A DNA stretch of 64,000 bases. Source: Streptomyces jeddahensis. Lineage in GTDB: Bacteria; Actinomycetota; Actinomycetes; Streptomycetales; Streptomycetaceae. A program made the position numbers and the translations under genes. This document shows positions 7,872 to 15,912 of the stretch, in pieces. The stretch lies in contig NZ_LOHS01000093.1 in the NCBI RefSeq assembly GCF_001642995.1, positions 1 to 64,000 on the forward strand, in the 5' to 3' direction. Within the stretch, counting starts at the first letter, position 1. Every line of letters begins with the position of its first letter. The notes below the pieces were generated by a model. The model did not search any database, was not told the DNA's origin, and saw only the letters and a program-made list of their open reading frames with translations.

Positions 7872-8827
7872 AGATCGACCTCACCGACACCAACGCCAGC
7901 AAGATCAACAAGGCGCTCATCGAGGGCCGCCGCGCCATCGGCACCCCGGCCGTGGGCATGGTGCTCACGCTCGTCATCGTCACGGACGAGGAGAACGCGT
8001 ACGACGCCCTGAAGGCGGCCACGGACGCGTCCCGCGAGCATCCCTCGCGCACCCTCGTCGTCATCAAGCGCCACGCCCGCTCCCCACGCGACCGCCACGG
8101 CACGCGCCTGGACGCCGACGTGCGGGTGGGCACCGACGCGGGCGCCGGCGAAACGGTGCTGCTCCGCCTGCACGGCGAGCTGACCGACCGCGCGGACTCA
8201 GTGGTGCTGCCCCTGCTGCTGCCCGACGCGCCCGTGGTCGTGTGGTGGCCCGTGGACGCCCCGGCCGTGCCCGCCAAGGATCCCCTGGGCGCGCTCGCGC
8301 AGCGGCGCATCACCGACGCGTACGCGGTCGAGCGGCCGCTGCAGGAGCTCGAAGCGCGCTCCGCCGGGTACGCGCCCGGGGACACCGACCTGGCGTGGAC
8401 CAGGCTCACCCCGTGGCGTTCCATGCTCGCCGCCGCCCTCGACCAGTCACGTGCGGCGGTCACCTCCGCCGTGGTGGAGAGCGAGGCGGAGAACCCGAGC
8501 GCCGAACTGCTGGCCCGCTGGTTCGTGAACCGGCTCGGCGTACCGGTCGAGAAGGTCGTCACCGACGGCCCCGTCATCACCGCGGTCCGGCTGCGGACCG
8601 CCGACGGCGAGATCCACATCGACCGCCCGGCAGGCCCGGTGGCCCGGCTGTCCATTCCCGGTCAGCCGAGCCGCGTCCTCGCGCTGAAGGTGCGTACGAC
8701 CGCAGAACTGATCGCGGAGGAGCTGCGCCGGCTCGACCCGGACGAGGCGTACTGCGCCGCGCTGCACACCACGGTGACGGAGCTCGGTCCGCCGGGCGGC
8801 ACAGCCGGGGCGGCCGCCGCGTCGTGA
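7868..8827 (+). CDS. opcA: Glucose-6-phosphate dehydrogenase assembly protein OpcA
   Basis: A 319-aa OpcA protein, the partner needed for full activity of actinobacterial G6PDH. It begins MKIDLTDTNASKINKALIEGR and contains the family-typical VVVWWPVDAP segment in the first third. Its ATG overlaps the zwf stop (ATGA), so the subunits should be made together. There is no signal peptide or membrane segment. No gene follows in the operon. Confidence 0.95.
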   Translation: MKIDLTDTNASKINKALIEGRRAIGTPAVGMVLTLVIVTDEENAYDALKAATDASREHPSRTLVVIKRHARSPRDRHGTRLDADVRVGTDAGAGETVLLRLHGELTDRADSVVLPLLLPDAPVVVWWPVDAPAVPAKDPLGALAQRRITDAYAVERPLQELEARSAGYAPGDTDLAWTRLTPWRSMLAAALDQSRAAVTSAVVESEAENPSAELLARWFVNRLGVPVEKVVTDGPVITAVRLRTADGEIHIDRPAGPVARLSIPGQPSRVLALKVRTTAELIAEELRRLDPDEAYCAALHTTVTELGPPGGTAGAAAAS

Positions 8828-9554
8828 CCGGGGCGGCGCGCGCTGTGCCGAAGGTTCCGGCCCGGGTGGTCGCCGCGGCGGCGTGCGTGCGGCTCCGGCC
8901 GACCGTCGGCGCGGCAGCGGCAGCAGCGGTAGGGGCAGCGGCCGCTTTCCGCGAACCCGGCCGCACGACTCGGCTCCCTCCGGGCTACTCGATGTTCTCG
9001 GTGTCGATGCGGGCGTCTATCTGCTTGTACGCGGCGGGGGTCCGGGTCAGCACGGGCCTGAAACGCCGCCCGGGGGGAAGTCCTCAGGGAGTACGAGGCC
9101 CGGCCCATGGGCGCCGCCCCTCACCCACGCCCCAGGCGCCCATGGATCCCGGGGACGCAGGGCACCTCCGCCACTCGCGTCCCCGCACCCCTATACGCTC
9201 ACGCAGTCGGCCGCCGACCCGCTGTCGCTGTCGCCGTCAGCCCGCACGGCCCGCATCACTCCGTGCGGGGCTGCCGGGGCCGCGGCTGTCGCCCAAGGGT
9301 GTGTGGATGCGTCCGTTGAGCGAGCGGAGTGGGGTCACTCGGCTCTTCGCGGTCTGCTCGTGTTGTGTGTCCTTCGTCCTGTTGGTCTCGAGTGGGGCTT
9401 GGTTGCTCATGATGCGATGATCAGCCAGGAATCGTGCCGCAACCACTCCCTGCTTTTCCTGGTGTTGCGCATCCTGGTGCTGCGACTCCCAGGCAGAGCG
9501 ACGGGACGGCCGGCCTGGTGTTTGCTTGACGATCACATTGCAGGGGAGGCCGTG
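8828..9554. other. 727-bp gene-free stretch
   Basis: Nothing here convinces me as a gene. It contains a perfect 11-bp inverted repeat (CCATGGGCGCC at 9105-9115, GGCGCCCATGG at 9135-9145; 19-base loop) that could end opcA transcription or form a cruciform. From about 9300 to 9540 composition is less GC-rich than the neighbours, suggesting regulatory or acquired DNA upstream of the deaminase. A 37-codon frame at 9307-9420 (ending CCVSFVLLVSSGAWLLMMR) has no clear ribosome-binding site. Confidence 0.5.
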
Positions 9555-10046
9555 ATGGTGACGGATGGCGACGTGCGGTACCTGCGCCGCTGTGGGGAGC
9601 TGGCGGCCGAAGCACTCGAGGAGGGCGACGAACCCTTCGGTTCCGTGCTGGTCGGCGGGGACGGGACCGTGCTGGGTGAGGACCACAACCGGGTGGCGTC
9701 CGGCGACCGTACGCGGCATCCGGAGTTCGCGCTCGCCCGGTGGGCGGCGGCGCACATGACGCCGGAGGAACGGGCGGCCGCCACCGTCTACACCTCCGGC
9801 GAGCACTGCCCGATGTGCGCGGCCGCGCACGCCTGGGTGGGTCTTGGCCGCATCGTGTACGCGAGTTCCTCAGAGCAACTTGCCTCGTGGAGCGCCGAAT
9901 TGGGGGTGCCCGAGCCTCCCGTGCGGACGTTGCCGATCCAGGACATCGCCCCTGGTGTGATGGTGGAGGGCCCGGTTCCGGAGCTCGCGGAGGAGGTGCG
10001 GGCACTGCACCGCCGCTTCCACGCCCGTTTTCGCGGCGCCTTGTGA
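9555..10046 (+). CDS. Nucleoside deaminase (CDA/guanine deaminase superfamily)
   Basis: A 163-aa zinc-dependent deaminase of the cytidine/guanine/tRNA-adenosine deaminase superfamily. The zinc and proton-shuttle motif H-P-E (RHPEFA) and the distal cysteine motif EHCPMC are present, in the usual order. ATG 9555 is chosen because GGGGAGG lies about 6 bases upstream; a GTG one codon earlier is an alternative. Substrate cannot be told from sequence: guanine, cytosine or a modified nucleobase are all possible. It converges on the MocR gene with a bidirectional terminator between. Confidence 0.85.
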   Translation: MVTDGDVRYLRRCGELAAEALEEGDEPFGSVLVGGDGTVLGEDHNRVASGDRTRHPEFALARWAAAHMTPEERAAATVYTSGEHCPMCAAAHAWVGLGRIVYASSSEQLASWSAELGVPEPPVRTLPIQDIAPGVMVEGPVPELAEEVRALHRRFHARFRGAL

Positions 10047-10079
10047 GGGCGTCTGTCGTCGTGACCGAGGCGGAAGAAT

Positions 10080-10110
10080 GCCCCGCCGCGAGGGGGAGAC
10101 GCGGCGGGGC
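10080..10110. terminator. Bidirectional terminator between deaminase and MocR genes
   Basis: Perfect 11-bp stem GCCCCGCCGCG / CGCGGCGGGGC with a 9-base loop, centred between two convergent genes (ends at 10046 and 10140). No U-run, as is common in Streptomyces. Confidence 0.75.
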
Positions 10111-10139
10111 TGATGGTCGGGTGCCCGCTAGCCGGCCGA

Positions 10140-11654
10140 TCATGCCTGCGTACGAGGAACGGGTCCGGACAGGCTGCGCAGCCCGTCTCCGATGGCCGCC
10201 ACACCCTCACCGATGAGGGTCGTCGTGGTCGCGGCATAACCGAGAACGAGTCCGGGCCGATGGGGGAGTCGGGTGTGCCATGAGAGTGGTTGCACCTTCA
10301 CGCCGCGCGTGAGGGACGCGGCGGCGAGGTCGGTGTCGTCGAACTCGTCGTCGAACGTGACCGTCAGGTGCAGGCCCGCCGCGGCGCCGTGCACGACCGC
10401 CTGCGGGAGGTGCCGTCCGATCGCCTCGATCATCGCGTCGCGGCGTCGGCGGTGGCGCTTGCGGAGCAGCCGGAGATGGCTCTCCAGCTCGCCCGACTCC
10501 ATCAGCCGCGCCAGGACCAGCTGCGGCAGTGCGGCGTTGCCGAGGTCCGTGAAGCGCTTGGCGGTCACCAGGGCCTCGCGGTACCGGGCCGGCGCGACCA
10601 CCCATCCCGTACGCAGGGCCGGCGCGAGGAGCTTGGAAACGCTCCCGGCGTAGCAGACGTGCTCGGGGAGCATGGGCTGCAGCGCGGGGACCGGAGGGCG
10701 GTCGTAGCGGTGCTCGGAGTCGTAGTCGTCCTCGAGGACGAGCCCGCCCGAACGGGCCCAGTCCATCAGTTCGCGCCGTCGTTCGCCGGTGAGTACGACC
10801 CCGGTCGGGAACTGGTGGGCCGGGGTCAACAGAACGGCGCGTACGCCCGTGGCGCGGAGTTCGTCGACGCGGACGCCCGCGGAGTCCACCCGTACCGGTG
10901 GAGTGCGCAGCCCCTCGCTGCCCAGCTGCTGGCGGGCGCCGAGCGAACCCGGGTCCTCCACCGCCACAGCCTCGATGCCGTCGCGCCGGAGCACCCGCGC
11001 GACCAGCCCGAACGCCTGGGCCGTGCCGGCGACGATCAGCACATCGCCGGGGTCGGCCTTGATGCCGCGGTTGCGGGCGAGCCAGTTGGCGACGGCGAGC
11101 CGCAGCGCCGGAGTGCCGCGAGGGTCGCCGTATCCGAAGTCGGACGCCGAGAGGTCCCTCAGGACGGCGCGTTCGGCCCGCAGCCACGCCGCCCGCGGGA
11201 ACGCGGTGAGGTCCGGGACACCCGGCGACAGATCGATCCTCGCAGGCGTCGCCCGCAATGTCTCGAACACCTCGGGGCCGGGCGCGCCGGAGAACGGGGC
11301 GCCGGGCGCCGGGGGAGCAGCGGGCGGCGGGGAGAGCGTGGCGGTCGTCGTCCCGACAGGGGCGGCCACCACGACCGTTCCGTTGCGGCCGCGCCCGGCG
11401 ATGTGCCCGTCCTCGATCAGCCGCTGGTAGGCCTCCGTGACCACACCCCGCGAGACACGCAGTTCGCCGGCGAGGACCCGGGTCGCGGGCAGCCTGCTGC
11501 CCACGGGCAGACGGCCGTCCGCGATCGCGCGCCGCAGCCGCCCGGCCAGCCACTCGGCGCGCCCGCCCGCCGGAGCGTCGCCGATGTTCAGCTGCAGGAA
11601 GTCGGACCCAGGGGTTTTGGTCCTGTTGAGAGCGTCATCTTTGGACCTGTCCAC
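10140..11654 (-). CDS. MocR/PdxR-type transcriptional regulator (GntR HTH + aminotransferase domain)
   Basis: A 504-aa regulator with an N-terminal GntR-type winged helix (about residues 20-90, including ELRVSRGVVTEAYQRLIEDGHI) fused to a class I aminotransferase-like domain. The PLP-lysine region reads SVSKLLAPALRTGW. Such proteins use PLP to sense vitamin B6 or amino compounds and usually control a divergent gene. No ribosome-binding site is seen; GTG 11654 lies 6 bases after a CACAAT -10-like hexamer, so the mRNA may be leaderless. A palindrome overlaps this start (autoregulation). The divergent neighbour, 29 bp away, is a methyltransferase. Confidence 0.88.
   Translation of the reverse strand: MDRSKDDALNRTKTPGSDFLQLNIGDAPAGGRAEWLAGRLRRAIADGRLPVGSRLPATRVLAGELRVSRGVVTEAYQRLIEDGHIAGRGRNGTVVVAAPVGTTTATLSPPPAAPPAPGAPFSGAPGPEVFETLRATPARIDLSPGVPDLTAFPRAAWLRAERAVLRDLSASDFGYGDPRGTPALRLAVANWLARNRGIKADPGDVLIVAGTAQAFGLVARVLRRDGIEAVAVEDPGSLGARQQLGSEGLRTPPVRVDSAGVRVDELRATGVRAVLLTPAHQFPTGVVLTGERRRELMDWARSGGLVLEDDYDSEHRYDRPPVPALQPMLPEHVCYAGSVSKLLAPALRTGWVVAPARYREALVTAKRFTDLGNAALPQLVLARLMESGELESHLRLLRKRHRRRRDAMIEAIGRHLPQAVVHGAAAGLHLTVTFDDEFDDTDLAAASLTRGVKVQPLSWHTRLPHRPGLVLGYAATTTTLIGEGVAAIGDGLRSLSGPVPRTQA
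11642..11653. promoter_or_regulatory. Palindrome TGGACCTGTCCA overlapping the MocR start
   Basis: Inverted repeat TGGAC-CT-GTCCA directly at the regulator's 5' end, with a related TTTTGGTCCTGTTGA word 20 bp inside the gene (about 11614). Paired repeats of this kind at a MocR-family divergent promoter are consistent with autoregulation and control of the methyltransferase gene at 11683. Confidence 0.5.
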
Positions 11655-11682
11655 CGAGCCATTGTGGCAGCAGGGTGGGGGC

Positions 11683-12612
11683 ATGAACACAACGGCGGAG
11701 CACTCCGCGGCAGGTGGACGTCCTCGCACGTCACGGGCTGCCGACGGCGGCGATGACGAAGGCGGGGTGCGGACGGTGACCACAGTCGGTTACGTGCACG
11801 GTTACACGGCACGCGAGACGCGCCGTCTGGGCGATCAGGCGGACACGCTGGCGCAGTTGCTGCACGCGGGCACCGCGTATCCGGCGGGCAGCCGGGTACT
11901 GGAGGCCGGCTGCGGCACGGGCGCCCAGACGGTGCACCTGGCGGCGGGCAGCCCCGGCGCGCACTTCGTCGCGCTCGACGTCTCCGGGGCGTCACTGGCG
12001 CAGGCCCGCGCCCGTTTGGCGGCCCGGGCCCCGTGGGCGCGGGTGGACTGGGTCCGCGCGGACCTGTGCGACCTGCCGTTCGCCGACGCCGAGTTCGACC
12101 ACGTCTTCGTGTGCTTCGTCCTGGAACACCTGCCGGACCCGGAGCGGGCACTGGCCGGGCTACGGCGCGTGCTGCGCCCCGGCGGCACCGTCACCGCGAT
12201 CGAGGGCGACCACGGCTCGGTCCTCTTCCACCCCGACAGCTCCTACGCCCGCGCCGCAGTCGGCCACCAGGTGCGGCTGCAGTCCGCCGCCGGCGGCGAC
12301 GCGCTGCTGGGGCGGCGACTGCAGCCGCTGCTGACCGGCGCCGGATACGCGGACGTGGTCGTCAGCCCCCGGACGATGTACGCCGACGGGACCAGGCCCG
12401 CGCTGGTCGAGGGCTTCACCCGGAACACCTTCATCGCCATGATCGAATCCGTTCGGGACGAGGCGCTCGCCGCGGGGCTCACCACGCGGGGCGACTGGGA
12501 CCGTGGCATCGCCGACCTGCACCGGGCCGCCGACGGCGGCACCTTTCAGTACTCGTTCTTCAAGGCCGTCGGGTTGAACCCGGGAACTCCGGGAAGGGGG
12601 CGCGCGTCATGA
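11683..12612 (+). CDS. Class I SAM-dependent methyltransferase
   Basis: A 309-aa methyltransferase of the UbiE/Methyltransf_11 type. The SAM-binding motif I is VLEAGCGTGAQTV, followed by an acidic motif II (VALDVS) and the post-motif block FVLEHLPDPERALAGLRRVLRPGG. The first ~30 residues are low-complexity. ATG 11683 follows GGGTGGGGGC; a GTG about 29 codons on (RTVTTVGYVHGY) is a possible alternative. It is divergent from the MocR regulator and 4-bp coupled to a tiny downstream membrane protein. Substrate unknown. Confidence 0.85.
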   Translation: MNTTAEHSAAGGRPRTSRAADGGDDEGGVRTVTTVGYVHGYTARETRRLGDQADTLAQLLHAGTAYPAGSRVLEAGCGTGAQTVHLAAGSPGAHFVALDVSGASLAQARARLAARAPWARVDWVRADLCDLPFADAEFDHVFVCFVLEHLPDPERALAGLRRVLRPGGTVTAIEGDHGSVLFHPDSSYARAAVGHQVRLQSAAGGDALLGRRLQPLLTGAGYADVVVSPRTMYADGTRPALVEGFTRNTFIAMIESVRDEALAAGLTTRGDWDRGIADLHRAADGGTFQYSFFKAVGLNPGTPGRGRAS

Positions 12613-12812
12613 CCGCCGTACTCGTCGCCCTGGGCCTGCTGGTGCTCCTCGCCTGCGGTCTGGAGCCCAGCCATCGCCGCCGGCCGCACCCGAGGCGTCG
12701 GCTGTACGGAAGCGCGGACGTCGAGGACCGGGACCTCGTGCGCGTTCGCGACGAAATCAAGGCCGCGGCCGACCGCGACGTACCTATTCCCCCACCCCGC
12801 CCCTTCCCGTAA
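12609..12812 (+). CDS. Small membrane-anchored protein
   Basis: A 67-aa protein starting in the stop codon of the methyltransferase gene (ATGA overlap). One N-terminal hydrophobic segment (TAVLVALGLLVLLACGL) is followed by an Arg-rich stretch and a Pro-rich tail. This suggests a single-pass protein with its tail in the cytoplasm. I do not recognise a family; coupling suggests it accompanies the methyltransferase. Confidence 0.6.
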   Translation: MTAVLVALGLLVLLACGLEPSHRRRPHPRRRLYGSADVEDRDLVRVRDEIKAAADRDVPIPPPRPFP

Positions 12813-12837
12813 CCGGGGGCGCTGCCCCTGGACCCCG

Positions 12838-12858
12838 CTGGGGGGCTTCGCCCCCCAG
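12838..12858. terminator. Hairpin terminator after the methyltransferase operon
   Basis: Perfect 8-bp stem CTGGGGGG / CCCCCCAG around a CTTCG loop, 26 bp after the stop of the small membrane protein. Confidence 0.7.
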
Positions 12859-12879
12859 ACCCCCTGTCGCCCTAACGGG

Positions 12880-13003
12880 CTCGTCCTCAAACGCCGGACG
12901 GGCTGGATGGTGAAGCGTCCGGACGGGCTGAATTAAGGGCCGCGATGCTGGCTCGTCCTCAAACTCCCCCAGCTAACGCTGGGAGGTGCCCCCAGACGGG
13001 CTG
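12880..13003. repeat. Nested Streptomyces-type intergenic repeats
   Basis: Unit 1, CTCGTCCTCAAAC-GCCGG-ACGGGCTG, is intact at 12880-12905. A second copy at 12952-13003 has the same flanks, CTCGTCCTCAAAC and ACGGGCTG, but GCCGG is replaced by a ~31-bp palindromic element (12965-12995: arms CCCCCAGC / GCTGGG, then AGGTGCCCCCAG). This looks like one repeat inserted into another. The second element also supplies the stop codon and last residues of the leftward gene at 12973-13761. Confidence 0.8.
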
Positions 13004-13761
13004 AGTTTGGCCGCCAGCCACGTCGGCACGCCGCCGAGCAGCCGGAAGAGGCGCTTCGCCTCCGCGCGTAGTCGGGACGCCTCCGGTTCGGACTCCGCGT
13101 CGGCCAGGGACGCCAGCGCGGGAGCCGTGCCGACCAGGTAGCCGAGCTCCTCGCGGATGCGGAGGGACTCGGCGAAGCCGTGGCGGGCCTCGGCCAGTTC
13201 GCCTTCGCGTAGGGCCAGTCCGGCCAGATGGCGCCAGGTGAAGGACAGCAGCAGCGTGTCGCCGTGCGCGGTGGCCCCCGCGTGGGCGCGGCGGTAGGCG
13301 GCGCGGGCGGCCTGCGGGGAACCCGCGAGGTTCTCGGCGATCAGCCCCCGCCGGAAGTCGAGCAGAGCCCGTGTCGGCGCGCCGGGGGCGATGAGCGCCG
13401 CGGCCCGCCCCAGCGCGGCCCGCGCCTCGTCGGCCCGGTCGCGCACCCCGAGCAGCGTCGCGGCGTAGGCGAGGTGCCCGCGCTCGCACGCGGCCGCCCC
13501 CCGCTCGTCGTCGTCGCGGGCCAGCGCCTCGGCCGTACGCAGTGCGTCCTCGGCCTCGGCCCATCCCTGCTCGGTGTACAGGCACTGCTCCACCAGGAGC
13601 GCGACCCGCTGCAACGCGACGTGGGCGTCGTCGGCGGCGTGTGGTTCGAGCAGGGCGGCCGCATCGGTCCAGCAGGCGCGCGAGCGCAGCCGCCATACCG
13701 CGGTCTGGAGTGGATCGTCCCCTGCAGTCGTTCCGATACCAGACATGGCGGTATGCGCCAC
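12973..13761 (-). CDS. TPR-like helical repeat protein, unknown function
   Basis: About 262 aa, almost entirely alpha-helical, with repeated Ala/Leu/Arg-rich helix pairs (AEDALRTAEALARDDDERGAAAC; AYRRAHAGATAHGDTLL; LAGLALREGELAEARHGFAESL) typical of tetratricopeptide-like repeats. No DNA-binding or enzymatic motif. GTG 13761 is chosen because GGGGAGG sits 5-6 bases upstream; ATG 13746 is a close alternative. The final residues LSPSGGTSQR and the TAG stop (12973-12975) are encoded by an intergenic repeat, so the natural C-terminus has been replaced or extended. Confidence 0.7.
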   Translation of the reverse strand: MAHTAMSGIGTTAGDDPLQTAVWRLRSRACWTDAAALLEPHAADDAHVALQRVALLVEQCLYTEQGWAEAEDALRTAEALARDDDERGAAACERGHLAYAATLLGVRDRADEARAALGRAAALIAPGAPTRALLDFRRGLIAENLAGSPQAARAAYRRAHAGATAHGDTLLLSFTWRHLAGLALREGELAEARHGFAESLRIREELGYLVGTAPALASLADAESEPEASRLRAEAKRLFRLLGGVPTWLAAKLSPSGGTSQR

Positions 13762-13901
13762 GTTGCCCTCCCCGAGCACACCATTGAGCTGTTGAGTCGT
13801 GGCGGAATCTCAGCATGAATCCGAGTGCCCGGCCAAGGGGGTGGGTGAAGGATTTCACAAAGTGCGGGGGCGGTTGGGGGATCCCGCTGCCGCCCGTCGC
13901 C

Positions 13902-15632
13902 TCAGCTCATGCGTAGCGCTAGGAAGAAGTCCAGCTTGTCCTCGAGGCGCGACAGGTCACGGCCCGTCAACTGCTCGATTCGCCCGATCCGATAACGCAG
14001 CGTGTTGACGTGCAGGTGCAGGCGCGTGGCGCACCGGGTCCAGGAGCCATCGCAGTCGAGGAACGCCTCCAGCGTGGGGATGAGCTCCGCGCGGTGGCGC
14101 CGGTCGTAGTCGCGCAGCGGATCCAGCAGGCGGGCCGTGAACGCGCGGCGCACGTCGTCCGGCACGAACGGCAGCAGCAGGACGTGCGACGCCAGCTCCT
14201 GGTGGCCGGCGGCGCACACCCGGCCGGGCCGGGCGGCCGCGACGCGGCGGGCGTGCCGGGCCTCCTCCAGGGCGCCGCGCAGTCCCTCCGCCGAGTGCAC
14301 GGCGGCGCTGACGCCGACCGTGAGCCGCCCGTCGTCGGCCAGGCCCGCCGACAGCGGCTCCCGTACGGCCTCCAGCAGGCTCTCCGCGGCCAGCCCCGCC
14401 TCGTCCCCCATTGCCTTAAGGGCATGGGAGGTACCCCCATCGTCGTGCTGGGTGGCCACCGAGGGCAGCGGCACCAGCGCGATCGCCTCCGTACCCGTGT
14501 GCGCGACGGCGATACGGTCGGACGGCTCGGGCCCGGCCGACAGGGGGTCGACGAGGATCTCCTCGAGGAGCGCCTGGGCGACAGGGCCGCCCTCGACGTC
14601 ACCGCCCTCCCACTCGACGCCCGCCACGACCACCTGCCAGTGCGGCGCCACGCCGAGCCCGGGCAGCAGCACGGGCGCGGCCACCCGCAGCCGCGCCGCG
14701 ATCTCGGCCGGAGCCGCCCCGGCCTGCACTAGCTCGAGGACCTCCTGCGCGAGCCGGCGCCGCACCGTGCGCGCCGCATCCCGCCGGTCCCGCTCCACCG
14801 CGATCAGCTGGGTGACGCCGTGCAGCAGGTCGAGGCGCTCGTCGGGCCAGTCCCCGGCGTCGGCCTCGACGGCGAGCAGCCAGTCGGACAGCACGGTCTC
14901 GCGCACGTCGCGCGAGCCCGCCGCGCCCGGACCGGTGGCCGTCGTGGGACGGTGCCCCGAGCTGCGGACGGGGAACAACGAGTACGTCGTGGTGCCCACC
15001 GTCACCCGGTACGGGCCGCGCCGCCCGGTACGGACGGCCGCCAGATGCTCGGCCGCAAGCCTGGCGCGTACGTCGGGTGCAGACGCGGGCCCGCCGTTGT
15101 TCGAGCCCGCGATGGCCCGACCGGTCGGGGACAGGACCCAGGCGCGCAGGTCCAGGTCGGAGCGGAGCAGATCGAGCACCGCGTCCGGGCCGCCGCCTCC
15201 GGGGCCGGGTGTCATCAGCCGCCGGTGCCGGTCCACCACGGCCGCCAGGTCGCCCGCGCGCTCGCCGGAGACCTGGCGTACGACATGCTCCGTGATCGTG
15301 GCGAAGGCCACGGACTCGTTGACCGAGAACAGCGGCAGGCGGTGGCGCGCACAGGCCTCGACCAGATCGTCGGGGACGGCGCCGAGCTCGGCCTCGCCGG
15401 CCGCCAGCGCCGCGACCCCGGCGCCGGTGAGGATCCGTACGAACGGCTCGGAGTCCTCGGCGCCGCGCCGCCAGGCCAGGCCGGTGAGCACCAGCTCACC
15501 GCCGGAGAGATAGCGGCTGGGGTCCCGCAGGTCCGTCGTCATCACGCCGCGTACGGTGCGGTCCAGCTCGCTCTCGCCGCCGAGTAGCCGCAGCCCCAGC
15601 GCGTCGGTGTCCAGCAGTGCGCGCAGGCGCAT
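13902..15632 (-). CDS. PucR-family transcriptional regulator of purine catabolism
   Basis: A 576-aa regulator with an N-terminal PucR domain (about residues 1-125; starts MRLRALLDTDALGLRLLGGES), a middle GGDEF-like region and a C-terminal HTH_30 helix-turn-helix (GSWTRCATRLHLHVNTLRYR, then IGRIEQLTGRDLS). It is divergent from the xanthine dehydrogenase genes starting 281 bp away, which it most likely controls in response to a purine or its degradation product. A ~36-bp palindromic repeat (14405-14440) is inserted in frame and adds about 12 residues (GGTSHALKAMG) to the region before the last third. Confidence 0.88.
   Translation of the reverse strand: MRLRALLDTDALGLRLLGGESELDRTVRGVMTTDLRDPSRYLSGGELVLTGLAWRRGAEDSEPFVRILTGAGVAALAAGEAELGAVPDDLVEACARHRLPLFSVNESVAFATITEHVVRQVSGERAGDLAAVVDRHRRLMTPGPGGGGPDAVLDLLRSDLDLRAWVLSPTGRAIAGSNNGGPASAPDVRARLAAEHLAAVRTGRRGPYRVTVGTTTYSLFPVRSSGHRPTTATGPGAAGSRDVRETVLSDWLLAVEADAGDWPDERLDLLHGVTQLIAVERDRRDAARTVRRRLAQEVLELVQAGAAPAEIAARLRVAAPVLLPGLGVAPHWQVVVAGVEWEGGDVEGGPVAQALLEEILVDPLSAGPEPSDRIAVAHTGTEAIALVPLPSVATQHDDGGTSHALKAMGDEAGLAAESLLEAVREPLSAGLADDGRLTVGVSAAVHSAEGLRGALEEARHARRVAAARPGRVCAAGHQELASHVLLLPFVPDDVRRAFTARLLDPLRDYDRRHRAELIPTLEAFLDCDGSWTRCATRLHLHVNTLRYRIGRIEQLTGRDLSRLEDKLDFFLALRMS
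14405..14440. repeat. Palindromic repeat inserted in frame in the pucR-type gene
   Basis: Arms CCCCCATTGCCTTAA / TTAAGGGCATGGG followed by AGGTACCCCCAT. The pattern CCCCA-n-TGGGAGGT(A/G)CCCCCA is shared with the intergenic copy at 12965-12995. Read on the coding strand both give GGTS followed by a variable tail. Confidence 0.75.
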
Positions 15633-15734
15633 GTCTCTCGTCGCCGCCGATCTTTCTCGATGGTGCTCGTGGTGCGTGCCGGTCGGTCGTCGTTTCCGGA
15701 CGAAGACGACGGTGTTACCGGGGATCGCCGTTCA

Positions 15735-15900
15735 TACGAATCTACAAGAACGATGCTCCGGCCAGCCAACTCCTTCATGGTTTCCGTGACTGACCCCGGC
15801 GGAGTACAGCGCTGTGTACTGACCTCGATCCGCGTGAACACCACATGCACGAGCCGAATTCGTAGAGATCCGTAGACCCGTAGATTCGTAGGTTTCGTAG
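15735..15900. promoter_or_regulatory. Candidate PucR operator region: 11-bp inverted repeat and CGTAG array
   Basis: TACGAATCTAC (15735-15745) is exactly complementary to GTAGATTCGTA (15880-15890). Around the second arm the word CGTAG repeats five times at 15861, 15871, 15879, 15887 and 15896, roughly every 8-10 bp, ending just before the xdh start at 15913. This lies in the divergent pucR-xdh space and is the likely binding region of the regulator. Confidence 0.6.
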
Positions 15901-15912
15901 AAGAGAGCCACC

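Noticed and set aside
8991-9075. Leftward reading frame ending AYKQIDARIDTENIE, like a gene's 3' end
   Set aside because: Only ~27-30 codons remain before an in-frame stop, with no start or ribosome-binding site; possibly a decayed gene end but not supportable.
9307-9420. 37-codon ORF with a hydrophobic C-terminal half
   Set aside because: No convincing ribosome-binding site and no family; the hydrophobic part may be chance in TG/TC-rich DNA.
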